From Galeruca laticollis (Eukaryota; Arthropoda; Insecta; Coleoptera; Chrysomelidae), in contig OY998176.1 in the NCBI GenBank assembly GCA_963921935.1, positions 94,681,415 to 94,745,414 on the forward strand: a stretch of DNA of 64,000 bases, read 5' to 3'. A program made the position numbers and the translations under genes. Positions 33,972 to 45,868 of this stretch are shown one piece after another; within the stretch, counting starts at the first letter, position 1; every line of letters starts with the position of its first letter. Under the pieces are notes generated by a model that saw only the letters and a list, made by a program, of their open reading frames with translations, did not search any database and had not been told where the DNA came from.

Positions 33972-34640
33972 TCTAATAATATGTGTTTCACCGATAATAT
34001 TTCATCACTTGCATCGCATTTAGGACGTTCTGTTTTAGTCATTGAAAATGAATGAGTTAATTTAGTGTGTCACAGGCGTAATCGTGAAAGAGTCACCTGA
34101 TTAAGTCGACTTAAATGGTTACCCCCCAAGATGTCACGACCGATTTTACATGTCTCAGCAATGAATCACTGCGATGCCACTAATTTTGCCACATACCGGA
34201 CATTTTGCTTTTATAAGAACCTTTCAGGTCACTGCTGGCACATTTTATAACTGTTCTCGAGTTATCATTATTCACTGCAAGACGCGCACTTTTATCAGCT
34301 TTCTCGTTACCTCTGATGCCAATGTGGGATGGAATCCAGATGAGTTGAACGTTTCTTGAGTCTTCTTGAATTATTTTAAGTTCGCATTTTATCAACTTTT
34401 CAAAGAGATCAGTTGGATATAAATGCTGGATTGACGGAACAGAACTTAAGGAATCCGTGAGGATCAAGCAATTGTTAAGTTTTAGGCTGTTTATATGCTT
34501 AAGGGCTTCATATAGCGTATAAAGTTCTACGGAGAATATACTGCAGGACATTGGGAGTTTAAACAAAAACTAATTTCTGGGTGTAACAGAAGCACAACCT
34601 ACTCCGTCGTTGGATTTAGAAGCGTCTGTATAAATATGAG
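33972..34640 (-). pseudogene. RNase H domain of the I-like LINE
   Basis: Minus strand: YTDASKS (first Asp, about 34630), then TAG near 34570, FSVELYTLYEAL (Glu), CLILTDSLSSV (Asp) and GNEKADKSARLA (last Asp). The domain degrades RNA in the RNA-DNA hybrid. The tail continues with THSFSMTKTERPKCDASDEILSVKHILL up to the Penelope insertion at about 33971. Confidence 0.82.
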
Positions 34641-34822
34641 AATAACCTTCAAATCAGCGATCAGTAATCTCCAGAAATGTATTTTTATTTATGGAGTTAT
34701 TCGACTAATTTTTTTGTGAGTTGTGTATTGCAGTGTAAAGGTTTTAGTGTCCAAGGTGGGGGGTGGGGTATTGTATTGGGAAATGTATCGAGAGCATTAA
34801 GATTACGGCTTTTTAGCGTGAG

Positions 34823-36640
34823 TCATATTCGTTTGAAGTATAGTTTTCTGTTGGTAAATTGATCATTTTCATCTGGATGCTGGTCCAGAAAGGTTTGAGG
34901 ATGGATGGGTCTTGTGGTATCTTGTGCAATGGCTGCTGCATGTGTAAGAGTCAATTGCATCCGCCGATAATGGAGAGATGGTTCTCCGGCTTCCTCATAC
35001 ATACTTTGTACTGGTGTAGTTCTAAAGGGTCTCAAAGAAATCCTTAAGGCGTTGTTATGAACCGCATCTAGAAATTTCAAAACTGATCTACTTGCCGAAG
35101 CGTAAGCTATCGAATTAAAGTCAATTTTTGATCTTATTAAAGATCTGGACAAATTAAGTAAAGTAGTTTGATCCGATCCCCCGTATTTGTTGGATAGGGT
35201 TTTTAGTAAATTTAGCTTTTCAGTACATGATAATATTAGTTGTTTTATATGTTGCTTCCAAGTTAATTTTTCATCAAATATTGCACCAGAAATTCTACAT
35301 ATGGTTTGAATTGTAAGTGTGAGTCGTACAACTTCATTATAGTTCTTGAAGAGAAGATCATGGCAGATGTTTTTGAGACGGAAGATTCAAATCCAACATC
35401 ATTAGATTAAACTCCTAGCTTTTCCAACGTGTTCTGGAGGATTTGTGACATAAGATTCAAAACTTTTCCTTTAATAAATATAACTAGGACATCTGCATAC
35501 ATACATGCTCTAATTGGTTTGTTGATGGCTTTGATAATATTATCGATTGCAACTAAAAGAGAGTCGGACTAAATACAGAACCCTGAGGCACTCCATTTTG
35601 TTGAATAGTAGAATTCGAGAAACAATTATTAACACTCACTTGGAAGCTCCTATTCGTTAGAATATTTTCTATGAAAGATAGACAATTTCCTTCAATGTTC
35701 CAAGTATGAGGTGTCTTTAATATGTTACATCTCCATGCAGTGTCACATGCGTGTTTTAGATCGAAAAATATAGCTATACATTTCTGTTTAGTAGCTAACG
35801 CTTTCTGTATGTTGCTTTCTGAATCTAAGATATTGTCCACCGCCGAACGATTTTTTCTAAAACTATTTTGTTCTTGTGCTATTAAGTTATTTTTTTCCAG
35901 ATACCATCATAAGCGGTTGTTTACAATCATTTAAAAAACCTTGCACATGGCACATGTTAAAGATATTGGTCTGTTTGACTCCGGTATTAGTCGAGTTTTG
36001 CCACTTTTCAGCAATGGAATAATTATAGCTTTAGACCAAAGAGATGGAAATTCATGTTGGAACCATATCAAGTTGGAAATTGAAAGTAATTTTTGTTTTG
36101 CAGAGTTCATCAGGTTTTTTAGAAATATACGTGGTATGTCATCTGTTCCGGGACGACTCTCTTTCATTTCATCAAGACAGCTGTTCAATTCGTCGAGTGT
36201 TATTGGGTCGTTCATACAATTGGTTTTGTCAGTTTCTTCATATTATATAACTTCTTCGACTGGTAAAGCTATCTTTGTAACTTTCATCAGAGGAATGTTT
36301 TCTGTATACATTTGCTAAAGTACTAGCTATTTCCGAGGCAGTTGTTTTATTCTTGGTATATTTTCTAAATATGTTAATGTTTGATGAAGTGGGTATTACA
36401 GAAATTTTCCTGATTTCATTTCATACCTGACTGGATGGGGTGGAGCTATTTATTCCAGGCGCAAAGTTTTGACAACACTTCTTTTTTGTTGATTTTACTG
36501 TTAACTGTGTGAATGTCTTCAGTATTTCAAACTCGATTTCATTTTCAGCCGTTTTATGTTTCTTGTATCGGTTCAGGGCTGATTTACTCTTAGTTATTGC
36601 CTTTTTTCATTAGGCGTTCCACCAAGGAACAGGTTGGCGC
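34823..36640 (-). pseudogene. Reverse transcriptase region of the I-like LINE
   Basis: From right to left: RQPVPWWNA and KAITKSKSALNRYKKHK (about 36640-36560), then the RT fingers with LNSCLDEMKESRPGTDDIPR (36190-36130) and RPISLTCAMCKVF. The palm has FFDLKHACDTAWR and QNGVPQGSVFSPTLF (35840-35553). The active site near 35495 reads YADV where YADD is expected, so the second catalytic Asp is lost. The thumb segment with ASRSVLKFLDAVHNNALRI lies at 35152-34823. Stops and frame changes separate the pieces. Confidence 0.85.
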
Positions 36641-38212
36641 CCTGAAACTAGTTATTTCTTTCCATTATGTTTTTCCTCGCTTGTGGCTAGTAGGTAGTCT
36701 TTATATATTAAGTTCCTTTTATTCTGGAAGCTTCTCGACTGCCGTTCATAACAACAATCAAGCTTCCTGGAAGTTTCTAGATGCGAGTAGTCACAAAACA
36801 TAATAGTAAACAGTTAGAAGAAACCCCTGCGCATTCGCCAAAATTTTAACTTCCATACAAAGCGTTCGACAGAGTCGAATTCAGGAACTACACCTGTATG
36901 CAATTTCGTAGCAATATGATAATTGATAATAATAATAGTAATATATGAAGAAAAGTATTTTATTTTTGATTTTTGGAATTGGTTTTGTTTATTTTCTGAT
37001 TATATTTGTTTACACTTATATTAAAAATTTTGTTAATTTTTCGGTGATTGCAGTTTCCGGTCTTGCAAATGTTTAGGTGAAAAAATATTAGATCTAGTAG
37101 ATTGTTCCTGGGAAGAGAAAATGCATAATCAAAGCACTGAAATCTCAATGATTTCATAATGAGTTCAAATAGACACAAATTATAAATGTTCCATATTCTT
37201 AGGCTCTCGTCAATACTAAAACTTCTTACTTCACTGGAAACATTCAGTTTATTATAAAAAGTTAGATATAAATTTTCTTTTGACCAGCATAATCAAAGAA
37301 GAGGAGAATTATTCACATATAAATTTTATTTCTAAATATATCGAATAGAACAATGGAAACGATTCTAAATGCTCTTTCCAGACACTGCTTTTTTTCCTCA
37401 TTTAAACTAACAGTCATCTTTTATCCTTAACTATTTCCATTTAATTTTTCTGTGGTATCTGATACAATCGTAGTTGTGAAAAAATAATACCGTCGTCATC
37501 ACAATGGGTATCTCGATCGATAGTTGAGAGGCGGCATAACAAAAACTGTCACGTTTTGTTATTATTCTCACCCTTTAATGTAATAGTTCAGTAACTCTTC
37601 AACAATATCACAATTCCAACAACAAAAAGCGGTTTCTGTTCGTCGATCTGCGGCTTTCAGAAATCATTTCTGCAATCCCCAAAATTTAATTCATCTGATG
37701 CAGTGTGATTAAGCCAAATGGATTTGTACATGGAAAGCGACGATAGAAATAGGCCAGTAGGTCTACCAAAGTTAGTACTTTAAAATATATTTTATTACTC
37801 AAATATTAGTTGGCAATGAAACCGTTAAATATAAACGAAATTAATTCATTTTATTTCTTTCAATCGTTCTCAGATTCCTCAATATACTAATAAAATGAAT
37901 GACCTGATCTTATTGCTGCAACTCAGTAGTTGATTTGCGAGCTGAGCTTATTTATTGTATATCTTGATGTGATTATTACACACTTGCAAATGATATATTG
38001 TAAATTGATGAGCAATTGTAAATTTAGTGAATTACAGCAATACTCTTGAGTGTGTTATAAACTCTTGTGCGATTGATAATAGTAATTTAAGACAATGAAC
38101 AATTGAATGTATCGATAACATATTCCTCAAGCATTGTCTGTTGTGATAACTAATTTCCTTTATGCAACATCCAACATGATGTTAGCTATTCAATTCAGTG
38201 GTACAACAAATA
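36641..38212. other. AT-rich spacer, nothing recognised
   Basis: No coding or repeat signal is seen between the truncated LINE and the piggyBac fragment. Confidence 0.5.
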
Positions 38213-39419
38213 AATGATGCTTATTTTTTTAACGTTCATACGTAGGTTAGGCCTCTTTTTTAAGTTCATCAACAAGCTGTATATAGCTGAACCAATTGTC
38301 TCCCGTTACATTGCGATGCGATTTTTCTAAGCCTTTGCATAAACGAATAACCGATTGTGTGGGGATACCAAACTTTTTTTCTTCGATTGAAAGCGTATGG
38401 CCCTTCTCCGCATAAATGTAGGCGTTATACAAGTAGTTATTCCAAGCATCTGTTAGACATTGGACCTTGATGCCGTATTTTGCCAGTTTGTTCGGCAAAT
38501 AGATTCTAAATTTGCATTTACCTCGAAATGGTATAAGCATTTCATCAACAGTCATATTGGCACCCGGGCTATAACATCTTTGGAAGTTGTCTATCAGTTA
38601 TTAAAATACCGCTGATATAGCTGCAGATGGATCAGTAACCTTCCTTTCATTTCTTGTTTCTGCGTTATCAAGTCTTAGACAGATAAGCAAAAACTCAAAA
38701 CGTCTTTTTGGCATTGTGCAATGAAATACATCCCTACTTGTTCCATCGGTGGCAAATAGACAATCCAGATTCTCATTTCCAGATTTGAAAACTGCAGTGT
38801 GAAGAAGTAGACCCAAAAACGCTTTCATTTCAACTTGATCTAATGGCCTAAGTGCTGGTTGTGATGGATCCTTATATTTATTTTTGGCTTCGGTAATTTT
38901 TTTATTTGTATGAAAAAGAATTTCATTGATAATTTCATCCGACATACTTCTTCAGGTGCTGGACAATTTCCAAGATGCTTTGCAGCAGCTTTGAGTCCTG
39001 GGAGTGTAACAATGATATTATGTTGCCTTGTTCGCACCTTGGTAGGAGGCTCTTTTTTGACCGAAAATTGCAACATATAAGTAGCAAGTCAAATAGAAAC
39101 AGAAAACAAAAATAATTTACCGTGTAAACTCATTTTTTCCTAGATAATATCCTTCTTTATCTTCCATTACTTCTTCGTCACTTTCTGATGCACTTTCCTC
39201 ACTGTGAGTGTCGTGTTCACTTTCCAAGTAATCAGCGTCTTCTAAGTCGTCTTCGCTATCAAAATCGAGTTCATGAAAATCTTCTGGCACATTCAAAATA
39301 TTTTCTGCCCATTCCTGGATGCATTCATGAAGGTCCCAGAACACTAGCCATGCTAAAATATACATAATCTTTGAAAAATGTCGATCTATAAAAATATAAT
39401 CAGAAATAAAAACACCCAC
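38213..39419 (-). pseudogene. piggyBac-type transposase 1, C-terminus lost
   Basis: Minus strand. The N-terminal acidic region (39419-39117) has DFDSEDDLEDADYLES. It is followed in other frames by 39076-38840, 38945-38601 (KAFLGLLLHTAVFKSGNEN, RDVFHCTMPKRRFEFLL) and 38555-38247 (MTVDEMLIPFRGKCKFRIYL, KLAKYGIK, GDNWFSYI). The first catalytic Asp is in TVDEMLIP. After VDELKK a frame change continues as RGLTYV, stop, TLKK, and similarity ends at about 38213. About the last third of the protein is missing. A 1.65-kb foldback lies immediately upstream (5') of it. Confidence 0.85.
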
Positions 39420-41068
39420 CTAATCGCTACGCTGTTGTATAGCAGACCAATGTCTATGTTTGGGATATGATAATAATTCACATCTCGCGCCACTGACGTT
39501 CTCACGCTACTGATGTGTGGGACGGTCATCCACTGAAAGGTACATAGACCCCCACCTCTCTAGTCGCATCAACTGTTGGGAAAGTGGTGCGATAGGACGG
39601 ATCGGGATGCGGTTTTCTGCATTCTTTTCCAAAAACGATTATCACGAAATGTGGGGCGGTAGATTTCCCTTCCCACTCAAACTTGCATTGCTGCAGGCCA
39701 AAGTGCACGCGAAAAATGCATTATCTGGGAGGCCTTTTGGAAGATTTTCAAATTTGATTTATAAAGGTCAGAACTGGCCCGGATCGGGTACTCGAGGGTT
39801 TTTGAGGCCGCTGATCACGAATATATTGTTCAAATTGACCTCCGAACACCTGGTGCACCAGAACCTGACCCTAAACGTCATCTCCGGGGGTTTCCCGACA
39901 CAATCAAAGAAGGTCAACCAAAAATCATTTTAGACTGGGTTTTTCGACCCGCTGAATCCAAATCTTGCATCGGCGAGCACCCCACTGGCACCTGGTGCAC
40001 CGAAACCCGGGCTAGAACATCATCTCCGAGAGTTTTCTTGAGAAGAGTGCCAAAAACCACCCGAAAATCATAACAGGGCAGTTGTGTGAGGCGGTGGTCC
40101 CGAATTTCACGTCGAAAACAACCCCCCGAACACCTGGTGCACCACAACATGACCCTAAACGTTATCTCTGGGGGTTTTCCTGACATAATCAGAGAAGGTC
40201 AACCAAAAATTATTTTGGGGGGTTTTTTGGCCCGCTGAATCCAAATCTTGCATCGGCGAGCATCCCACCGGCACCTGGTGCACCAAAACCTGGGCTTGAA
40301 CGTCATCTCCAAGAGTTGTAGAGATACGACCCCAACAAACTCACCAAAATCCGTCTCAGGAAAACCCCCGGAGATGACGTTTAGGGTCAGGTTGTGGTGT
40401 ACCACGTGTTCGGGGGTTGTTTCCGACGTGAAATTCGGGACCACCGCCCCACACAACTGCTCTCTTATGATTTTCGGGTGGTTTATGGCACTCTTCTCAA
40501 GATAACTCTCGGATATGACGTTCTAGCCCGGGTTTAGATGCACCAGGTGCCAGTGGGGTGCTCGCCGATGCCATATTTGGATTCAGCGGGCCAAAAAACG
40601 CCCAAAATTATTTTTGGTTGACCTCCTTTGATTGTGTCAGGAAAACGCCCGGAGATGAGATGACGTTTAGGGTCAGGTTCTGGTGCACCAGGTGTGCGGA
40701 GGTCAATTTGAACATTATATTCGTGATCAGCGGCCTCTAAAACCCCCGAGTACCCCATCCGGGCCAGTTCTGACCCTTATTTATCAAATTTCAAAATCTT
40801 CCAAAATGCCTCCCAGATAATGCACTTTTCGCGTGCACTTTGGCCTGCAGCAATGCAATTTTCGGTGGAAGAGAAAATCTACCGCCCCACATTTCGTGAT
40901 GATCGTTTTTGGAAGAGAATGCAGAGAACCGCATCCCGATCCGTCCTGTCGCACCACTTTTCCAGGTTCATCCCTATTTCCGCAGGCGTTGACGCGACTA
41001 CTCAGCACACAAGTGTGGGAATAGATTCTCGCGAGGTGTCTGGCAGACCACTGTGTAGCCGTTAAAGG
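39416..41068. mobile_element. Large foldback (inverted-repeat) element, possibly piggyBac-related
   Basis: Two arms of about 700-770 bp (about 39424-40190 and 40355-41062) are imperfect reverse complements around a roughly 165-bp centre near 40270. For example, GTGGTGCGATAGGACGG at 39584 pairs with 40957 downward. The DNA is clearly richer in G and C than its surroundings. Each arm contains internal direct copies of CACCTGGTGCACCA-headed blocks. The right edge, read inward, is TTAA (41069-41072 complement) followed by CCTTTAACGGCTACACAG; the left edge has a degraded match. TTAA and the position next to a piggyBac frame suggest a non-autonomous piggyBac foldback, but that is inference. Confidence 0.7.
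39848..40316. repeat. Direct repeats inside the foldback arm
   Basis: A block of about 185 bp starting CACCTGGTGCACC and running through CCTAAACGTCATCTC, GGTCAACCAAAAAT and CTTGCATCGGCGAGCA is present at 39848-40036 and again at about 40132-40316, an offset of 284 bp. Inverted copies are in the right arm. Confidence 0.85.
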
Positions 41069-41346
41069 TTAATGTGTGTACGATTTTTGGTTTGTGTTGA
41101 TTTAGTTTCAAAATTCTTAACACTGTATTTTTGCTTACATTTTGTTGTAACAACGACTTTCTTTTGCTCAGTGACAATTTTTGTATTTGCTACAACAGAC
41201 TGCGTATTCTCATCAGCAACCAGTTTTCGACGTTTTCCATTAAAATTATTCTTAATACTTCCAGTTCATCTAAATTTATTTACTGTTTTAGTTACAGTTG
41301 ATTGGGTTATATTTTTATTGGGATGTCTATTTGAATATATGGCAAC

Positions 41347-42309
41347 ATGGCGCCCGGTGTAGATGTGTTTGACGAAGCTCTCCGGAATAAATGTTGTAAA
41401 AAGTGTAAAAGAAATGTTGTAAATGGTGTAAGGTGTATAAATTGTGAAAATAGTTTCCATATAAGCTGTGCAAAAAATAGCAACTCTGTAAAGTTTACTA
41501 GTGATGACTTAATCAAATGTTGTGAGCAAGATTCAGCATGTGATCAGACTGATCAGTTATTTTTCGACTCAATTGAAAGTCCAGACAATAAGGTAATTGA
41601 TATTAATATATTTAAATATATAATGAAGCAAAAAGACTCCATAATAAAGGAGATGCATGACAAAATTCATTTAATGAGTAAAAAAATAACTTCGTTAAAA
41701 GAACGAAACGAATTAGACACAAAAAGTACAGAACAAAAATCAATGCAAAAACAGTGGGAATCTACTGCCATTCAAAATAAAACCAGACCACTAATTCAAA
41801 CTGGAAATGATAAAAATAATGCTGTTGCCAACTCGTCTATTCAATCAGTTATTTCAAAGACTGACGTGTCAGCTGCTTTAATGAATATAAATACTGAACA
41901 AAAAATTGACGGAGTTTTAAATTTGAATGAGAATAGCCCCAGAGAAAACTACAATAAATGGAGAGAAGTTCGAGGAAAAAGAAATAGAAAACAACTTGTT
42001 GTTGGAAATAATAATGAAATAACTGTAAACGGCAAGGGTATTAAGGGGGTTCCCAAATTTGTGGATCTTCATATTTACAGAGTGGACCCCATCATGACAG
42101 CAGATGATCTACGTGAAATAGTAAAACCACATTTCCCGGAAGTAGTGGTAATATCATTGAATTCGAAATATCCGGAGATTTACAGCTCTTTCAAAGTAAG
42201 TGTATATGGGTATAACTTTAATACTGCCATGAATCCAGCAATATGGCCACATGGAGCCCATATCCAGCAGTTTTTTCAGTTGCGACCAAAGAGACTCTCC
42301 CAAGTCTAG
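41347..42309 (+). CDS. ORF1 protein of LINE A, with N-terminal zinc finger
   Basis: An open frame of 320 codons from ATG 41347. The N-terminus has a PHD/RING-like cysteine pattern (CCKKCKRNV, CINCENSFHISCAKN, CCEQD), common in ORF1 of CR1-type LINEs. It is followed by a coiled-coil-like Lys/Glu-rich part (MKQKDSIIKEMHDKIHLMSKK) and a C-terminal basic region with KGIKGVPKFVDLHIYRV. ORF1 proteins bind the element's RNA as a chaperone. It is the only fully open frame of this LINE and overlaps the start of ORF2. There is no recognisable catalytic domain. Confidence 0.8.
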   Translation: MAPGVDVFDEALRNKCCKKCKRNVVNGVRCINCENSFHISCAKNSNSVKFTSDDLIKCCEQDSACDQTDQLFFDSIESPDNKVIDINIFKYIMKQKDSIIKEMHDKIHLMSKKITSLKERNELDTKSTEQKSMQKQWESTAIQNKTRPLIQTGNDKNNAVANSSIQSVISKTDVSAALMNINTEQKIDGVLNLNENSPRENYNKWREVRGKRNRKQLVVGNNNEITVNGKGIKGVPKFVDLHIYRVDPIMTADDLREIVKPHFPEVVVISLNSKYPEIYSSFKVSVYGYNFNTAMNPAIWPHGAHIQQFFQLRPKRLSQV

Positions 42310-42369
42310 AACATATAACTCCAGTGTATTCTCAAAGTTATATATGTGGAAATGTATGTAAGTGTACTT

Positions 42370-43370
42370 ATACAGAAAAATCAACTAAAACCTTTGAAAT
42401 CATAAATGTAAATTGTCAATCCCTGACTAATAAGACCAATAGAATTGATTTAATATTGGAATGTAACAAACCTGATATTTTGTGCCTTTCTGAAACTTGG
42501 TGTAATGATAATAATATTGATTTGGTGAGATTTAACGATTATATATTGGCTACTCATTTCAATCGTATCAACAGAATTCATGGTGGGGTTTTGATACTTG
42601 TAAAAAAGATGATTAAATTTAAAAATCTATACTTTGTAAATAATTTATCAATTGATATTGACTTTGAAGTATGTAGTATATCCTTTTTTTGCAAAAAAGA
42701 AGCTGTTGTCTTGTGAATATATATAGATCCCCATCAGGAAACATTGAGATATTCATGGACCGACTTTTTAAGGTCCTAAATTTTTGTTTCAATAATTATG
42801 ATTGTTCTATTCTTTGTGGAGACATGAACATTGATTATTTGAATATATCAAGTGAAAGAACATTATCAATTGACTTGATGGAGAGTTTTAACTTAGACTT
42901 AAAAAATTGTGAGCCAACACGGATTTTCACAAATAAAAACATGAAAACGACAAAAACTAAAGTTGACTACTTTTTAACTAATATGACGTTTGAATACAAT
43001 GAAAGCGTGATTGATATGCAGCTTGGTGATCATTTGGGACTAAACATTCATGTAAAATATCGTACGGGTATATTATGTACATTTTGCGAGAATAAGCTGA
43101 ATAACATAAAGACAAGTTTTAGGAATGTATCAGCATCCAATTTACTGAGTTTACAAACTCATCTAGACAATGAAAGTTTTCTGTCGGTCTATGAATATCT
43201 AAATGATACAAATATCTCAAGTGTTGATTTTGTATATAATGAATTTTTAGATACTATATGTTTCCATATTGATTTTATTTGCCATATTTTAACAAAAAAC
43301 GTATCTAATGTAACCAGAAAATCATGGGTTGATCTCGATCTTGTGCGGATGGGTAGCGATCTTAGGAATT
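42370..43370 (+). pseudogene. ORF2 endonuclease region of LINE A, frameshifted
   Basis: The APE-type endonuclease starts at INVNCQSLTNKTNRID (first catalytic Asn) and has ILCLSETWC with the catalytic Glu, up to FFCKKEAVVL at about 42714. There a frame change at a poly-T/poly-A stretch leads to IYRSPSGN, LCGDMNIDY (Asp/Asn), and LGDHLGLNI with the late Asp-His pair (about 43022-43050). All main catalytic motifs remain visible. Confidence 0.85.
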
Positions 43371-45258
43371 TGTTTTGGTTAACAAAATTTTCCGCAAATC
43401 CCGATGATCATTCAAATTATAAGAGGTTAAAACATGATTATGTCACTGAAATTAACAAATCAAGAAAATTGTTCTACCAAAAAAGTCTTGAGAATAAAAA
43501 TGTAAAAGAAAAACAAAAATATATATGGCGAACAGTACAACAAAAAATTGGAAGAAAAAGACAATCTATTATTGATACAATTGATATAAATGGTAAAATA
43601 ACTCAAAATAAATACGAAATTGCTAATTTCTTTGCCACTTTTTTTGCAACGAATACTAAAAAAGCTAACTGTGGTTTTGAAAGTTATACGACAATGTATG
43701 TCGCTAATACTTTTTATTTCAAACCTGTTATCCCTGAAGATGTATTGGATGTAATTAACTGCCTAAAAAATGTTAATGCCGAGGGTGTTGACTGTCTTTC
43801 GACAAAGATCATTAAAAGTATAGGTCCACAAATCGCTTGTACTCTAGCAGACATTATCAACTACTCAGTGGAAACAGAAACTTTTCCATCAATTTCAAAG
43901 ATAGGAGTTGTTTCACCAATACATAAAAAAGATAGCCTTCTCAGCCTTGACAATTATCGGCCAGTAACTGTCCAGACTGTGATATGTTGAGTGATAGAAA
44001 AGTGTATTTATTAACAAATGCTTTCTTTTCTCAAAAAGTATAATGTTATATTGGACCATCAGCATAGTTTCTTACCTGGCAGATCGACGGAGAGTGCATC
44101 CGTAGCTCTGCTTAGTTTTATCCACACCTCATTGGATAGAAAGAGGTATGTGGGGGCGCTCTTCTTTGATCTTTCAAAACCTTTTGACTCGGTTCGTGCT
44201 GATATAGCAATAAATAAACTACGAGATTTAGGATTTCGGGGAAAATTTCTATCGTGGCTGAAATCATACTTAGAAGCCCGTAAACTTATTGTCAGAATTG
44301 AAGATCAGAAGTCCCTCCCCCAACCTGTGGAAATTGGCGTACCTAAGGGGTCAATCATAGGGCCTCTGATATTTTTATTATACATGAATGATCTTTCTAA
44401 ATATGTTAGCACTAATCATTTAATACTATATGCAGATGACACCACATTGGCAATTGATTCTGAATCTCCGGATGAGCTGCTATTAAAGATGAATATTTTA
44501 TCAAGAGAATTCATCAGTTGGTGTGAAAGAAATTCTTTGATAGTAAATTCGACAAAAACCATGCTCATGCATTTTTCTAAAAGAACATATATTCCTGAAA
44601 ATAGCTGTATCTCAGTTGGGGGAACTGCTGTTTATTTTTCGAGTTCTACGAAATTTCTGGGAACCTACCTCGATAAGGATATGAGTTGGAATACCCATAT
44701 CAACCACATTTGTAAAAAATTAAATAGTAGTTACTTTGCAATATTACAGCTAAAAAATATATTCACAACTAGTCAACTGATCAATGTTTATTATGCAATA
44801 GTATACTCCCATATTTCCTATAATCTCATTCTGTGGGGGGGGGGGGTGCGGTAAATGCCTCGAGGATTTTTATTTCTCAAAAAAGGATTGTCCGTCTAAT
44901 TTTTAATTTAGATTATAGAGAAACATGCAGAAACCATTTTAAAGATTTCGGTTTACTAACTTTTTATTCTATTTAAATCTACAAGTGCATATTATATGCA
45001 AGAAGTAATTTCAGTGAATTTAGTCTTAATTCTGATTTCCATGATTACCCAACCAGATCTGGAAAACTTATACGGCCACCGAAACATGAAACCTCATTGT
45101 TTGAAAGAAGTCCTGTCTATAAAGGAATTCAATTCCTTAATCATTTGCCCAGCTGTATAAGATGTGAGAGCGATTTCAATGTGTTCAAACAAAAACTTAA
45201 ATTTTTAATTGTCGAATGTTTCTATGATGTGTCAGAGTTTTTAAGCAAACGATTTTAA
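43371..45258 (+). pseudogene. ORF2 reverse transcriptase of LINE A, with stops and a 12-G frameshift
   Basis: The RT domain shows SPIHKKDSLLSLDNYRPV, then stops TGA at 43988-43990 and TAA shortly after. The frame continues with HSFLPGRSTESAS, LFFDLSKPFDSVR, EIGVPKGSIIGPLIFLLYM and the active-site LYADDTTLAI (about 44430). KFLGTYLDKDMSW and YAIVYSHISYNLILWGG follow. A run of 12 G at 44835-44846 shifts the frame. The C-terminal part to about 45258 remains readable with FKDFGLLTFYSIYI and NHLPSCIRCESDFNVF. Confidence 0.87.
44835..44846 (+). repeat. 12-G homopolymer inside the LINE A reverse transcriptase gene
   Basis: Twelve consecutive G replace the usual short Gly codons of the LWGG motif. 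It is a likely slippage site and the cause of the frame break there. Confidence 0.95.
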
Positions 45259-45380
45259 TTTAAGTGTTTAATAAGTAAGTCGTATTCAATGTAATATCCT
45301 CTTCCCTGTTTGACCTGTCCTACATCATGTACTATGATCAAAAAGGATGAATAAAGTATTATTATTGTATATTATTGTGA

Positions 45381-45864
45381 ATATTTGCTGCTTCTCTATG
45401 CGTTTTATAGTAATCTCCCACAATCAGAACAATTTCTATTTTCTCTTCATCAGTTATTACCGCTACCACTTTTATGTGTCTTATAAATTCTAATGCGGTT
45501 TGAAATTTACTGTCAACATTCCCTTCTATCAACAAATTATTTGTTTGTCAGTGCATCATAGATTTACGTGTAACTACAGTTAAATTTTATTTATGTAAAT
45601 GAACGTAATTACATGTTTAAACGTAAATTTTAATTCTGATCAAGTTTCTTAAGCAACATTTTCTGATATTGTCAAATTTAAAGAAACTTTACTCTTGAGT
45701 AAAACTCAACATTTGTTGACAAACCTCGTATAAGACAAATTTTTTTCATATTTGATGACTGTATTTTAGATTCTAGACTTTTTATGAAGAATAACTTTTT
45801 TTCCTAAAATTAATAATAAAAAATGTTTCCATATGATTTCAACTTAGGGGGATATATTGTATAT
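45381..45864. other. AT-rich spacer, nothing recognised
   Basis: No coding or structured repeat seen between LINE A and the piggyBac 2 element. Confidence 0.5.
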
Positions 45865-45868
45865 TTAA

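Larger units (their letters stand above)
31695..36640 (-). mobile_element. I-like LINE with RNase H, interrupted by Penelope element 2
   Basis: Read right to left, the element shows the post-endonuclease region, reverse transcriptase, RNase H and a C-terminal region ending at 31814, then a 3' UTR ending near 31695 in an A/T-rich tail. The endonuclease half is missing (5' truncation at about 36640). Penelope element 2 (31964-33971) lies inside its C-terminal coding part. Numerous stops and frameshifts are present. Confidence 0.83.
41200..45380 (+). mobile_element. CR1-like non-LTR retrotransposon A, near full length
   Basis: The element has ORF1 (41347-42309) then ORF2 with endonuclease and reverse transcriptase (about 42370-45258) and a 3' end at about 45345-45380 with AATAAAGTATTATTATT, a short-repeat tail typical of CR1/Jockey-type LINEs. 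The 5' boundary is not certain. It is inactivated by frameshifts, two in-frame stops and a 12-G tract. Confidence 0.83.

Noticed and set aside
35941..36318. Plus-strand open frame of 125 codons
   Set aside because: Antisense to the I-like RT fingers with its conserved PGTDDIPR block.
39517..41065. Many open frames on both strands in the foldback
   Set aside because: The same peptides recur because of the inverted and direct repeats; none has a domain or a consistent codon pattern.
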